A stretch of 64,000 bases of DNA from Sphingobacterium sp. UBA4616. GTDB taxonomy: Bacteria; Bacteroidota; Bacteroidia; Sphingobacteriales; Sphingobacteriaceae. This document shows positions 54,910-63,292 of this stretch, piece by piece. Location of the stretch: positions 608,086-672,085 of the forward strand of contig DGIS01000025.1 in the NCBI GenBank assembly GCA_002386525.1, given 5' to 3'. The translations under genes and the position numbers were made by a program. The notes beneath the pieces were generated by a model. That model searched no databases, was not told the origin of the DNA, and saw nothing but the letters and a program-made list of their open reading frames with translations. Positions within the stretch are counted from its first letter, which is position 1; each line of letters starts with the position of its first letter.

Positions 54910-57900
54910 TTAATAATTTAAATGAATACCTATCGAATATGCATTGGGAATCGGATAACTTGAATTGACCGCATCCGGATCAATGCCAAATTTATTGGAA
55001 CGATATAGGATCAACCCACCATTGTACTGCGCAAATAATCCCATATTGGCGGCCCTCCCGCTTTTGAATGCGAAGTTATAATCCAGACGAATATCAGAGA
55101 GCTTGATAAAGTCGCCCTTGACTACCAATGGACTTACATTTGCATAATAACTATCCCGATTGGCATTTACATCGCTTGGTAAAGCAGGTACTATCGTTGT
55201 GTGTTCATCCCCCGGTTTTTGCCAACGATCGAGGTAGTCGATATTGCCAATGCTATTTTGAAAAAGCTTCGCATAGTCAATGGATTTCCGTCTAAAATAG
55301 AAGCCATTTTTCCATTGGATCAAAAAGCTCAGACCAAAGTTTTTATAAGTAAATGTATTGCGTATACTTCCCTGATATGGCGGAAAACTTCGCCCTACTA
55401 AAATGAGGTCGTCTATAGAGATGCTATTAAAATAACCTGTATAATCCTTGTCTCCACGCGGGGTTAGTACCATTCCAGTAGCCGGATCCAGTCCACCAAA
55501 AGGGTACGCGTATATTTCGTCCAACGAATGCCCCTCCCGAGGTCTTGGAGACGATACAAAGCTGCTCGTTTTGACCGCACTGTTTGCCATGTAGTTGGTC
55601 ACCTTATTAGTCGTATAGCTCCACAATAGGTTAGCATCCCATCTAAAATTGCCCTGTATAATGTTTGCGCTCAGATTGAGATCTAGCCCCTTGGTAATCA
55701 TATTGGCATAGTTGATCCTATTGTCAACATTTGACACACCATTTGACGTAAAGATTCCAGTTGTTGGGTCCAAAAAAGATTCGCCGATCAGATCGTTTCC
55801 ATCTTTTGAATAATAATCAATCGTTCCGCGAATTCTTCCGTTCAGCACAGCAAAGTCGAGTCCCAGATTAATGATATTTATCCGCTCCCACTTTAAACTG
55901 GGGTTTCCTGCACTGGATAAAGTAGCGCTCGGCAATGAATTTGGGAAGACGAAAGTTGCCACATAAGCCGTTGGCAAAGCACTGATTTTGTTGACCACAT
56001 TTCCTGTCACCCCATAACTAGCCCGCAGGTTGAGCCTAGAAATCCAGTTTGGCGTTAACTTTAGGGAATTCTTGAGGTCCTCATTGACGCCGATGGACCA
56101 TAACGGCACACCTTTTTGATTTGTTTTAACTCCAAATAAATTGGAGGCATCCCATCGGGTACTCAGGCTAACGGTGTGCATCTTATAAAATACATAATTC
56201 AGATTGCCGTAGTAAGAGATATAGCGGTTTGTCAATTCCATTGTTGTTGCCGTATTGGTTGGAATCAAGCCGCTGCCCTCTGGGCGGACAGGATAGTATT
56301 TTGTGTAATCGAAGCTTGTCTGATAGCTCAGGTTGTCGCTGTTATAACCATAGAGACGGCTTCCAGCTTCGGCAATGGTTTTGTTCTCGGACAGCTCTGC
56401 TCCTGCCAATGCGTTGATCTGATGTCTTTTCAGAAAATTACGGCTGTAATTTAGCTGGCCACGCCAGTTGTACGACTGATCGCTCCCATTGTTCTGATCC
56501 AGTATGGCACCCAAAGGAATGATATAAGTACCGTCCGCTTGTGTGAATCTGTTTACCAGATCGCGTACCAAGTAACTATCCTTTTTGTATAGGTTACGAG
56601 TTGTGTTAATTCCTTGCTGAAATTGATATTTGAGCGATAAGTTCAATCCCGAGATAATCTCATAAGAAAGGCCTGTCCCTAACAATAGATTCCGGTTTGT
56701 CGCATTCAGATCCTGTTGGTTTCGATCTTTTATAGGACTAAAAGACCAGTCGAGCAAGCCATTCTTCTCAGCACTCTCTACGTAGGAAGACAGGTAGCGG
56801 TAATTAATGGGAAGCGCCGTTCCATCACCATCCTCAAAGGTTGTATAACCATCCAAATTGCGCGTATAGTTCAGGTCGCTGAGCGAGTAACCATTATGGA
56901 TGGACTGGTTCATATTTAACCGGATATTGGTATTGAGTACCAGTTTTTTGAGCAGGTTAGATTCCGTATTCAATGAAAAGGTATAGCGTCTATCCCGATC
57001 CCCCACGATATTGAGGTTATTTTGATCGAAGCCCGCAGAAAGCAGGTAATTGAAATCTGATCCACCAGCTTTAAGCTGGAGATTATAGCGCTGCAGCCAG
57101 GACATCCGGTAAAGGTGTTCTTGAGCTTGCTCGCGTACATCTCTATTCCGCAGGATCTCTTTCTGTTGTTCCAGTGTGGACAGATCAATCAGACCATCCT
57201 TATATTTAAAATTGAGCGCGGCTACACCAGGCAGTAAAGTCGGATTAGCCCGGTTGTAAAAACCACGATCAAAGAGCGTTTGTTCAAGATCGACACGATC
57301 CGCGGAGGGGATATAGTTTCTATTGTAAAATAAATCAGGCCTATCCTTTAAAATACTGCTCGCTGAAAAGGTTAGCTTCAAAGGTGTATTATTAATCCCC
57401 TTTTTGGATGTTAGTACGATCACCCCATTACCAGCTTTAGCTCCCCAGATTGCTGCTGCAGAAGCATCTTTAAGCACCGTTATACTTTCAATATCATCGG
57501 GGTTGATCTGGTTTAGATCCCCTGTATAGGGAAAATTATCCAAAATAATCAAGGGTTCCGAACTAGATTCAATTGAGACTACCCCCCGCAGTCGCAGTGA
57601 AGGCTTGACGGTGTTTTCATTAAAATTTGTTCTTCGGTCAAATTGAAGCCCACTGGTAATACCCTCCATCCGCTCTATAATGTTTGGAGAAGGATCGCGC
57701 TGCAGCAACTTCTGATCAATCTGTACAAAGGAGCCCGGCAAATTCCGCTTATCCGAACGATAATATCCTGTGTTGACGATGGCTTCATCTAGCTGCACCG
57801 ACGTGGCTTTCAAGCGTATCACGGTAATTGCCGGATCTGACAGCAGGGAGACTATTTGCCTACTATATCCGATTGCAGAGGCTTCAATCTGCTTTTGTCC

Positions 57901-58086
57901 ATCCTGTACAAAAGAAAAATAACCAAGGTCATCGGTTTTTAACACCTTATTTTGTGGCATCAACCGAATATTAACATTTGGAATAGGCCTATCATTGCTG
58001 TCAAGCACCCTAATTTTTCGGGTTTGCTGTGCACTCGTTAGCAATGGAAACGATAGTAGTATAAAAAAATAGAAAATAGTTTTCAT
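54910..58086 (-). CDS. SusC/RagA-family TonB-dependent transporter (third pair)
   Basis: 1058 residues with signal peptide about 1-19, then a carboxypeptidase-regulatory-like domain (about 22-95, VLDSNDRPIPNVNIRLMPQN), a plug (LRLRGVVSIESSSEPLIILDNFPY; ITVLKDASAAAIWGAKAGNGVIVLTS) and a long barrel ending GIHLNY. No STN domain, so it is not a FecR-type transducer. The plug reads AAIWGAKAGNG where most SusCs have AAIYGSRGANG, a form I associate with non-glycan SusC families, though loosely. It lies between a thioredoxin-like gene (12 bases upstream) and SusD, an arrangement more like peptide than glycan loci. Confidence 0.94.
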   Translation of the reverse strand: MKTIFYFFILLSFPLLTSAQQTRKIRVLDSNDRPIPNVNIRLMPQNKVLKTDDLGYFSFVQDGQKQIEASAIGYSRQIVSLLSDPAITVIRLKATSVQLDEAIVNTGYYRSDKRNLPGSFVQIDQKLLQRDPSPNIIERMEGITSGLQFDRRTNFNENTVKPSLRLRGVVSIESSSEPLIILDNFPYTGDLNQINPDDIESITVLKDASAAAIWGAKAGNGVIVLTSKKGINNTPLKLTFSASSILKDRPDLFYNRNYIPSADRVDLEQTLFDRGFYNRANPTLLPGVAALNFKYKDGLIDLSTLEQQKEILRNRDVREQAQEHLYRMSWLQRYNLQLKAGGSDFNYLLSAGFDQNNLNIVGDRDRRYTFSLNTESNLLKKLVLNTNIRLNMNQSIHNGYSLSDLNYTRNLDGYTTFEDGDGTALPINYRYLSSYVESAEKNGLLDWSFSPIKDRNQQDLNATNRNLLLGTGLSYEIISGLNLSLKYQFQQGINTTRNLYKKDSYLVRDLVNRFTQADGTYIIPLGAILDQNNGSDQSYNWRGQLNYSRNFLKRHQINALAGAELSENKTIAEAGSRLYGYNSDNLSYQTSFDYTKYYPVRPEGSGLIPTNTATTMELTNRYISYYGNLNYVFYKMHTVSLSTRWDASNLFGVKTNQKGVPLWSIGVNEDLKNSLKLTPNWISRLNLRASYGVTGNVVNKISALPTAYVATFVFPNSLPSATLSSAGNPSLKWERINIINLGLDFAVLNGRIRGTIDYYSKDGNDLIGESFLDPTTGIFTSNGVSNVDNRINYANMITKGLDLNLSANIIQGNFRWDANLLWSYTTNKVTNYMANSAVKTSSFVSSPRPREGHSLDEIYAYPFGGLDPATGMVLTPRGDKDYTGYFNSISIDDLILVGRSFPPYQGSIRNTFTYKNFGLSFLIQWKNGFYFRRKSIDYAKLFQNSIGNIDYLDRWQKPGDEHTTIVPALPSDVNANRDSYYANVSPLVVKGDFIKLSDIRLDYNFAFKSGRAANMGLFAQYNGGLILYRSNKFGIDPDAVNSSYPIPNAYSIGIHLNY

Positions 58087-58098
58087 TTGTTTTAAAGG

Positions 58099-59556
58099 TT
58101 AATTGGCATGTTTTTTAACTTTCTTGAGCAGGAGGATCGGGACTTTTTCAAAACCGACTTCAAGTTTTAGGTTGTACCGTTTCAGTTCGCTTTGTACATA
58201 TTCCATCGATCCTTTTCCGATAAGATTCGTAGGGAATTGCATATGGACCAGCAGCTCTTTGGGCAAATTAGTTTGATCGACTATGCGATTATCATCAAAC
58301 AACCTATTGGGGAGCCTTGGCAAACCCGTTCTGATATAGTCTAACCATTTAAGCTCTCCATATTGGCCATTGAAATAACGATAAGCAGGGTCAGAAGGCT
58401 TCGCTTTCTTTGTTAGCAGTGCTATTGTCCCCTTCGGTTTACCGATACATTTTAACACTGGGACTTTATATTGCTTTGATTGATCAATACTGATCTCAAG
58501 CTGATATTCAGCTAGCGCATAATCAGCTAGGTACTGTCGGAAAAGATTTAGACCTTCCTTCGCTTGTATTCCCTGTGGTGCGCGAAATTCAACGGTTCTA
58601 CTGTTTTTCCTAAGCCAGTCGCCATAGATCGAATCTTTAGCAAAGTCATTATTATACATTTTGGGGCGTCCGATTTTAAGCTTACTTTTCAGATCAGGTC
58701 CAATCTCATATTTTATCGCTTTTAATAGATCCATTCTATCAGTCAACAGATCCTGATAGGCAAATACAAGCAATTGATCGATGGGAATATTGATACCATA
58801 GTAGAGCCAACCATTAGGCGTTTTTACTGTTTTAAAAGTTACCTGCGCATAGCCCTCGGCGTAGCCACCAACTTTAAAGCTATCCTTTTGATAGTGTACA
58901 GCTGCTGGAGCATTATGCTCCTGAAAGAGGCGCTGATTAGGATCTATTATCTTGATATCAGTCTCGTTATAGACGGAAGGCATTTTTCCAGCAAGCAGCA
59001 TATTGATATTTTCCAACGTGGCGTAATTAGCTCGCGGCATTGCTATTACCTTTCCCTTATAGATCCAGACCATATGTGGGATAGCTTGGTGTGGAAAGTA
59101 GCGGGACAAGATCGAATCGTTGATCACAGACTGATGTTTCCAAGCAAAACGGTTCAGAACAGCTTGAATTTCGGCATTACCCTCATACGTGACGGGTATG
59201 ATGGCAACCTTCGTAGTATCTATCTTTCCGAGCAGCTCTTCATTCATATTTTTTAAGGAACCAAGGCATGGCATACACCAGTGTGCCCAAAAATCCAGTA
59301 TGATAAGTTTGTTTCTATCTTTATCTAAGGACCTGTTATAGATTTTTCCGGTAGACCAGTCGATCATCCGATGCGCCTCATTATAGAAGGCTTCGGGAAC
59401 CTGGTCATTGATATAAAGCCCATCGGCCCCGCTGTCCTTGCGGGGCGTCTGAGCTGATAAACTAAACATATGAAATACAGCAATGCATGTCAGAAGCATT
59501 GGTGTATTCTTCAATAGCTGTAAAAAGCGAATTAAATGCAATGTTAATTTTTTCAT
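58099..59556 (-). CDS. Exported thioredoxin-like (TlpA-type) protein with long C-terminal extension
   Basis: 485 residues. Signal peptide about 1-35 (ending LSAQ). The thioredoxin fold comes first (about 60-180): LIILDFWAHWCMPCLGSLKNM with both redox Cys (CMPC near 93) and QAIPHMVWIYKGK with the cis-Pro. The remaining 300 residues match no family I know except for a DUF3738-like look near the end (PKELLVHMQFPTNLIGKGSMEYVQSEL, YNLKLEVGFEKVPILLLKKV). It starts the SusCD operon after the 117-aa gene and presumably acts on disulfides in the periplasm. Confidence 0.85.
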   Translation of the reverse strand: MKKLTLHLIRFLQLLKNTPMLLTCIAVFHMFSLSAQTPRKDSGADGLYINDQVPEAFYNEAHRMIDWSTGKIYNRSLDKDRNKLIILDFWAHWCMPCLGSLKNMNEELLGKIDTTKVAIIPVTYEGNAEIQAVLNRFAWKHQSVINDSILSRYFPHQAIPHMVWIYKGKVIAMPRANYATLENINMLLAGKMPSVYNETDIKIIDPNQRLFQEHNAPAAVHYQKDSFKVGGYAEGYAQVTFKTVKTPNGWLYYGINIPIDQLLVFAYQDLLTDRMDLLKAIKYEIGPDLKSKLKIGRPKMYNNDFAKDSIYGDWLRKNSRTVEFRAPQGIQAKEGLNLFRQYLADYALAEYQLEISIDQSKQYKVPVLKCIGKPKGTIALLTKKAKPSDPAYRYFNGQYGELKWLDYIRTGLPRLPNRLFDDNRIVDQTNLPKELLVHMQFPTNLIGKGSMEYVQSELKRYNLKLEVGFEKVPILLLKKVKKHAN

Positions 59557-59560
59557 TATT

Positions 59561-59914
59561 TTAGGAATTGGTATTGGATTCGGATGCGCGCTGGAAGAAA
59601 TCGAAGATTTCCTTGGTTGTCTTTAACTCTTCTTTGCTTGTTTCGAAAACTTCCGAAAGAGATAGCGTAGCCAAATCCAAATTGCTTAAATGTGCTGTCA
59701 GATAAGCAACAAGAGCTTTCAATAAGTCTATTGAGAATACAGAAAGCTGATCTGAATTTACTGTTGATTGGAGCTCAATAATATGGTCTTTGATCATACC
59801 AATTGGATATTGCTTCCAAAAAACTTCAATATCTTTTAGTGGGTAGTAATCAGATTGATGAACGTCATAAATCGTTCTTTCTAATGCGAGAATGGAATTG
59901 CATTTGGGTTTCAT
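59561..59914 (-). CDS. Unknown 117-aa protein heading the third SusCD operon
   Basis: ATG at 59914 (MKPKCNSILALERTIYD). Soluble and mostly helical (VEKEL-type helices: FSIDLLKALVAYLTAHLSNLDLATLSLSEVFE, then KEELKTTKEIFDFFQ). No signal peptide, no domain recognised. Its stop is 4 bases from the start of the thioredoxin-like gene, so the two are surely co-transcribed. It may be a small regulatory or adaptor protein. Confidence 0.7.
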   Translation of the reverse strand: MKPKCNSILALERTIYDVHQSDYYPLKDIEVFWKQYPIGMIKDHIIELQSTVNSDQLSVFSIDLLKALVAYLTAHLSNLDLATLSLSEVFETSKEELKTTKEIFDFFQRASESNTNS

Positions 59915-59961
59915 TTTTTAAGTTTTTAGGGCATAACTAGAAGCAAAATGATCCCATTACG

Positions 59962-59974
59962 TTAAATTAACGCA
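59962..59974. promoter_or_regulatory. Palindrome CGTTAAATTAACG upstream of the third SusCD operon
   Basis: Perfect 6+1+6 palindrome about 48 bases before the ATG at 59914, where an operator could sit. No TAnnTTTG box is evident nearby. Confidence 0.35.
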
Positions 59975-60224
59975 TATGATGGTCCCTTTGAGAAAAGTTA
60001 TGCGAGTGAAATAAAATGGCGTCTCAAATGCGGTTATAAAACGATTACACGGAGATTAATAGAAACGGTACCGCATCAGTTTAAGAAGTTCAGACTTTTT
60101 GTAGACTGATTTATTCCTTTTCAAATATGAATTCGACAAGGAATAATTACTACAAACTATTCTGGAGGACATTTTTTTAGAATCAATGGATCCTTAAAAA
60201 ATATCCCCTTGATATATGTTAAAT

Positions 60225-60373
60225 AGAAAAGGAACCTCCCTTGCTCAATGGTTGAGCGTGAGAAACTACGCGACCATATTCTTATATAAATAAGGGAGGC
60301 CTTCTCTACGAATTTTTTGTATTTTTTTAAGTTTATAATTCTCATTCATATTTGGTTTTCAGTTTCTCACGCT
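60225..60373 (+). ncRNA. Nested inverted repeats, possible structured RNA
   Basis: An outer stem CCTCCCTT (60235-60242) with AAGGGAGG (60292-60299), extended outward by AGAAAAGG/CCTTCTCT, encloses a perfect hairpin GCTCAA-TGG-TTGAGC (60243-60257). On the plus strand the outer stem is followed by T-rich sequence, like a terminator. A second 12-bp pair, AGCGTGAGAAAC (60255-60266) with GTTTCTCACGCT (60362-60373), competes with the hairpin. No protein is credible here. The gap 59975-60224 shows nothing else. Confidence 0.4.
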
Positions 60374-60467
60374 GGTACCAATGAATGAATATACAAAGAT
60401 AAGAAAAACAACATAATTATTCCAAATTTGGTATAATAAAATTATTTTTTTTAATGTCTATTTGTTT

Positions 60468-60743
60468 ATGGCTGAGCAGTACATAGACAAGGAAAGTTTA
60501 GGAATTATTAGAGAAAAACTTTGGGCTATTTCAAATAAAAAAGAAATTACCCTTGAGGATATCCAAGATCGTACTGGATTTAGTTACAGCCAAGTTTATC
60601 GAATTGTACGCGGAAGTAACAATATGTCAGTAAGCGGCTTTATCGCGATTTGCAAAGCATTAGAAATCCAACCATCTGAAATATTTGATTTCAAGATCAA
60701 AATTCCCAAACATCTGCCATTAAGAAAAAACAGAAAATCCTAG
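60468..60743 (+). CDS. XRE/Cro-type helix-turn-helix regulator, 91 aa
   Basis: ATG at 60468 (MAEQYIDKES). The core (about 12-72) is a standard XRE domain: IIREKLWAISNKKEITLEDIQDRTG, then FSYSQVYRIVRGSNNMSVSGFIAIC and KALEIQPSEIFDF. It converges on the nucleotidyltransferase-HEPN gene, with only 4 bases between the stops and no terminator. It could regulate that gene or the inverted repeats upstream of itself. Confidence 0.88.
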   Translation: MAEQYIDKESLGIIREKLWAISNKKEITLEDIQDRTGFSYSQVYRIVRGSNNMSVSGFIAICKALEIQPSEIFDFKIKIPKHLPLRKNRKS

Positions 60744-60747
60744 ATCT

Positions 60748-61617
60748 TTAAAGTTGCGAAATACGCTCTTCACAAAGTCTAGTCACCACATTTTCTAGTT
60801 TATCAACTCTACTAATTAATTTTTCCAAATCATCGGGATCAATAAAGTAATCATCTTTATATCGAGCGTCGATGTAAGCATTATTTAGAATTTTAAACAA
60901 CCTATTTTCTTCGCTATCTGTTCGTGGGTATCTAAAAACATTATAAAGGTCTTGTGATATGTGTTTGGCATATTTACGATATGCTCTAATCCGGTGAGTC
61001 TTGGGCTTATATCCTGTATAGACCAATAAAACTCCTCCGTAAAATTTTTCCGCGGTTTGATTTAGAATGAAAACAACCTCGTTTAAGGGGAGTTTGTCTG
61101 CTAGAAATTCTTCATATAATAATTTCGTGGCCTTTAAAAACCTTGAGCCACTTTTAACCCATTTGTTAAAATCTTCAATAGCAAGTTGTTTCAGCTGTTC
61201 GTTAGTCAAAGGCTTACTTTCGACAAAAGAATATTCTCCGCTATCATAGAGCGCTATCCCTTCTTTGACAATATCGCTAAAGAAGTATTGCCCCCTTTCT
61301 AAACCGCTATTGATATAAGAAATTGAATGTACAATCGCGCTTACCTCGTTTTTAAAATTCCCTGTACGGTTATCAATCTTACTAGCAATCTCAACTTCCT
61401 CGCCTTTTTCCTTATCAGATAGAACTACCAAAATATCGTAATCGCTAATATAGCTATAGGTTGTTCCTTTATCGACATACTCATCTTCTACCCACTTACC
61501 AGTAGCGTGACTCCCAAACAAAATTATCTTAGCAGGATTCGTTATTTCACAGATAATTCCAACGATTTCAGCTAATTCGTCTTGTTTATGTTTTGGTAAA
61601 TGAGACAGTTGGTTCAT
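60748..61617 (-). CDS. Nucleotidyltransferase-HEPN fusion protein
   Basis: 289 residues. The N-terminal minimal nucleotidyltransferase (about 1-110) has PAKIILFGSHATGKW with the GS motif and SDYDILVVL with two metal-binding Asp. The C-terminal HEPN domain (about 130-260) has the R-x4-H motif RKYAKH near 210. In two-gene MntA-HepT systems the nucleotidyltransferase AMPylates the HEPN RNase; here both are one chain. The Tyr that follows in the usual R-x4-H-x-Y is Ser here, so whether the HEPN part is an active RNase is unclear. It lies in an accessory region beside IS remnants and a ParA-like gene, so a defence or toxin-antitoxin role is plausible. Confidence 0.85.
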   Translation of the reverse strand: MNQLSHLPKHKQDELAEIVGIICEITNPAKIILFGSHATGKWVEDEYVDKGTTYSYISDYDILVVLSDKEKGEEVEIASKIDNRTGNFKNEVSAIVHSISYINSGLERGQYFFSDIVKEGIALYDSGEYSFVESKPLTNEQLKQLAIEDFNKWVKSGSRFLKATKLLYEEFLADKLPLNEVVFILNQTAEKFYGGVLLVYTGYKPKTHRIRAYRKYAKHISQDLYNVFRYPRTDSEENRLFKILNNAYIDARYKDDYFIDPDDLEKLISRVDKLENVVTRLCEERISQL

Positions 61618-61635
61618 AGGGTAAATTTAAGAAAA

Positions 61636-61971
61636 TTATGACAAAATTGCTCCTGATGGAATAAGGAACATACCTATAAACGTAATAATCAAACAAATTA
61701 TAACTAGTATACTTATAAACACGTATCGAATCCCTCTATTTTTATAAGTAAATGCCAGAGTTTGAAGAGCCGCAATAGCTAAACTTAAGAGCATGAACCA
61801 ATTCCATATTGTTATAATAGTGGATGCTAGACTAAAATTGTCCACAGTACCATAGACTATATTCGTTCTAACCGTAACTGTTATAAGAAACGAAAAGATT
61901 CCGAAAAGAAGGTTATACGTGTATAATGCGTTTGGTTTTTGAATCATGTCTGATATTTCATTAATGAACAC
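61636..61971 (-). CDS. Three-helix membrane protein of unknown function, 111 aa
   Basis: ATG at 61971. Hydrophobic helices at about 18-38, 50-70 and 82-106, with a short soluble start. No family recognised. Its start overlaps the end of the 62-aa gene upstream by 11 bases, and it lies 18 bases before the nucleotidyltransferase-HEPN start on the same strand, so it may be part of that unit, for example as a membrane effector or partner. Confidence 0.6.
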   Translation of the reverse strand: MFINEISDMIQKPNALYTYNLLFGIFSFLITVTVRTNIVYGTVDNFSLASTIITIWNWFMLLSLAIAALQTLAFTYKNRGIRYVFISILVIICLIITFIGMFLIPSGAILS

Positions 61972-62149
61972 CCGTTTTTAAAAAGGCCTTTGCATCAAAA
62001 TAACGTGTTCCATTCAATTCATTGTATTTATCACGACGTCGGCTACCAATTTCAACCACTGGAATTTTGATTGCTATTTTATATAAAAAAAACAATCCTA
62101 AAAGTAGCTTATATGCATGATAAATCTTGAATGCTTTTATATTTGTCAT
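61961..62149 (-). CDS. Small basic protein with one hydrophobic segment, 62 aa
   Basis: ATG at 62149 (MTNIKAFKIYHAYK). Residues about 14-30 are hydrophobic (LLLGLFFLYKIAIKIPV); the rest is basic. It overlaps the next gene by 11 bases, which supports translation. No family recognised; it may be a remnant. Confidence 0.45.
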   Translation of the reverse strand: MTNIKAFKIYHAYKLLLGLFFLYKIAIKIPVVEIGSRRRDKYNELNGTRYFDAKAFLKTGVH

Positions 62150-62167
62150 CTTAGTACAGAGAGGAAA

Positions 62168-62431
62168 TCAGGCTTCAATGGCCGGGCTCTTGTGTCTAAT
62201 GGTAATACTCAAATTATATCCTTTTCTTTCATTCTTCCACATGTAGAAATGAATACCAATTTCCGTGCACGGGTTTTCATAATTTCGGCTTTTAAAAGTC
62301 AGTATACTTTTTTTGATTTTGTGAGGGATTTCTTCATGAACCGACATATCATATAATTCATCGAAGATGCTTAGGAACAAATGTATATCGGAAATACGTG
62401 ACGAATCATAACAGGTCAAGTCCAAATGCAA
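62168..62431 (-). CDS. Hypothetical protein, 87 aa, possibly a fragment
   Basis: Soluble; starts MHLDLTCYDSSRIS and ends ITIRHKSPAIEA. No domain recognised. It begins right at the left end of the IS256 remnant (overlap 6 bases on the other strand), so it may be cut at that junction or be a chance frame. Confidence 0.35.
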   Translation of the reverse strand: MHLDLTCYDSSRISDIHLFLSIFDELYDMSVHEEIPHKIKKSILTFKSRNYENPCTEIGIHFYMWKNERKGYNLSITIRHKSPAIEA

Positions 62432-62650
62432 ACTATGTACAACACAGAAATATCGCGTATTACAGAAAGCGTGCTTCCAGCGGTAAATGAGTGGCGTAGC
62501 AGGCCTCTTGAAGCTGTTTATCCCTTTGTATTCCTAGACTGTATGCACATCAAGGTTCGCCAGAATGGAACTGTTGAATCGAGGGCTATCTATAATATCC
62601 TGGGAGTTGGTATGGATGGTAGAAAAGATCTGATCGGTCTTTATAGCTGC
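62426..62650 (+). pseudogene. IS256-family transposase remnant
   Basis: About 70 residues match the inner part of IS256-type (mutator) transposases: YNTEISRITESVLPAVNEW, then RPLEAVYPFVFLDCMHIKV with the first catalytic Asp, and YNILGVGMDGRKDLIGLY. Both ends are missing: homology starts abruptly near 62426 and stops near 62646, where the sequence changes to an IS3 remnant on the other strand. It cannot make a working enzyme. Confidence 0.85.
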
Positions 62651-63120
62651 GCCGCCCAATCTTTTTCATGTACTTAGCCACTGTAACTCTAGAAACTTTA
62701 ACACCCTCATCCAAAAGTTCAGCAGTTATTCTAGGGCTGACATATCGTTGTTTCTTATTGAAATAAATAGCTTTTATTCTGTCTTCAAGGGCCTTATTAG
62801 AACTTTTTGGCTGTTTTCAGCGGCTTCGCCAAGAATAATAGCTTCTGACCCCAATTCCCAAAACTTTGCACATCATTTCAATGGGATATAAACCTTGGTA
62901 TTGCTTGATAAAGCAATAAATCACCGATCGCTCTTGGAAAAGATGCCTATTGCCTTTTTTAATATCTCAAGTTCCAGTTCTGAATCCTTAAGTTTTTTCT
63001 TCAAAAGGCTTATACACTTTTGTTCTTCTGTTTGCTTCAGGTTCCCATTCCCTGAAAAACTCCCAGAGCTTAAAAAATCTGACTATTGTTCAAACATTGC
63101 TTGTAATGCTTGGGTTTAGC
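62650..63120 (-). pseudogene. IS3-family orfA/orfB remnant
   Basis: On the minus strand the end of orfA reads KDSELELEILKKAIGIFSKSDR then a stop near 62924. The orfB start overlaps it in another frame (VIYCFIKQYQGLYPIEMMCKV, then GVRSYYSWRSR). An in-frame TGA near 62819 interrupts orfB, which continues as KQPKSSNKALEDRIKAIYF, RITAELLDEGV and VSRVTVAKYMKKIG before ending at the junction with the IS256 remnant. Both ends are missing. Confidence 0.85.
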
Positions 63121-63143
63121 ACTTTTGTCCTATTAGAAGCCTT

Positions 63144-63185
63144 AAAAAAAGCCGGAACCTGCAAATGCAAGTTCCGGCTTTTTTT
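63144..63185. terminator. Bidirectional terminator between IS3 remnant and ParA-like gene
   Basis: GCCGGAAC (63151-63158) pairs with GTTCCGGC (63171-63178); runs of seven A on one side and seven T on the other serve both strands. It would end the ParA-like transcript, about 110 bases past its stop. Confidence 0.85.
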
Positions 63186-63292
63186 AATCCAAATTATACT
63201 TGCAAAATTCAAACTTCATATTAATTGTTATTATCTGGGCACGTTATGTTTTTAGAACTAAGGTGCTTTTTCTTCAAGTCTTATACTTTAGT

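Noticed and set aside
60157..60345. 62-codon minus-strand open frame
   Set aside because: It lies across the nested inverted repeats and has no domain; structured RNA explains the region better.
62895..63119. 74-codon plus-strand open frame
   Set aside because: It is antisense to the IS3 orfA/orfB remnant.
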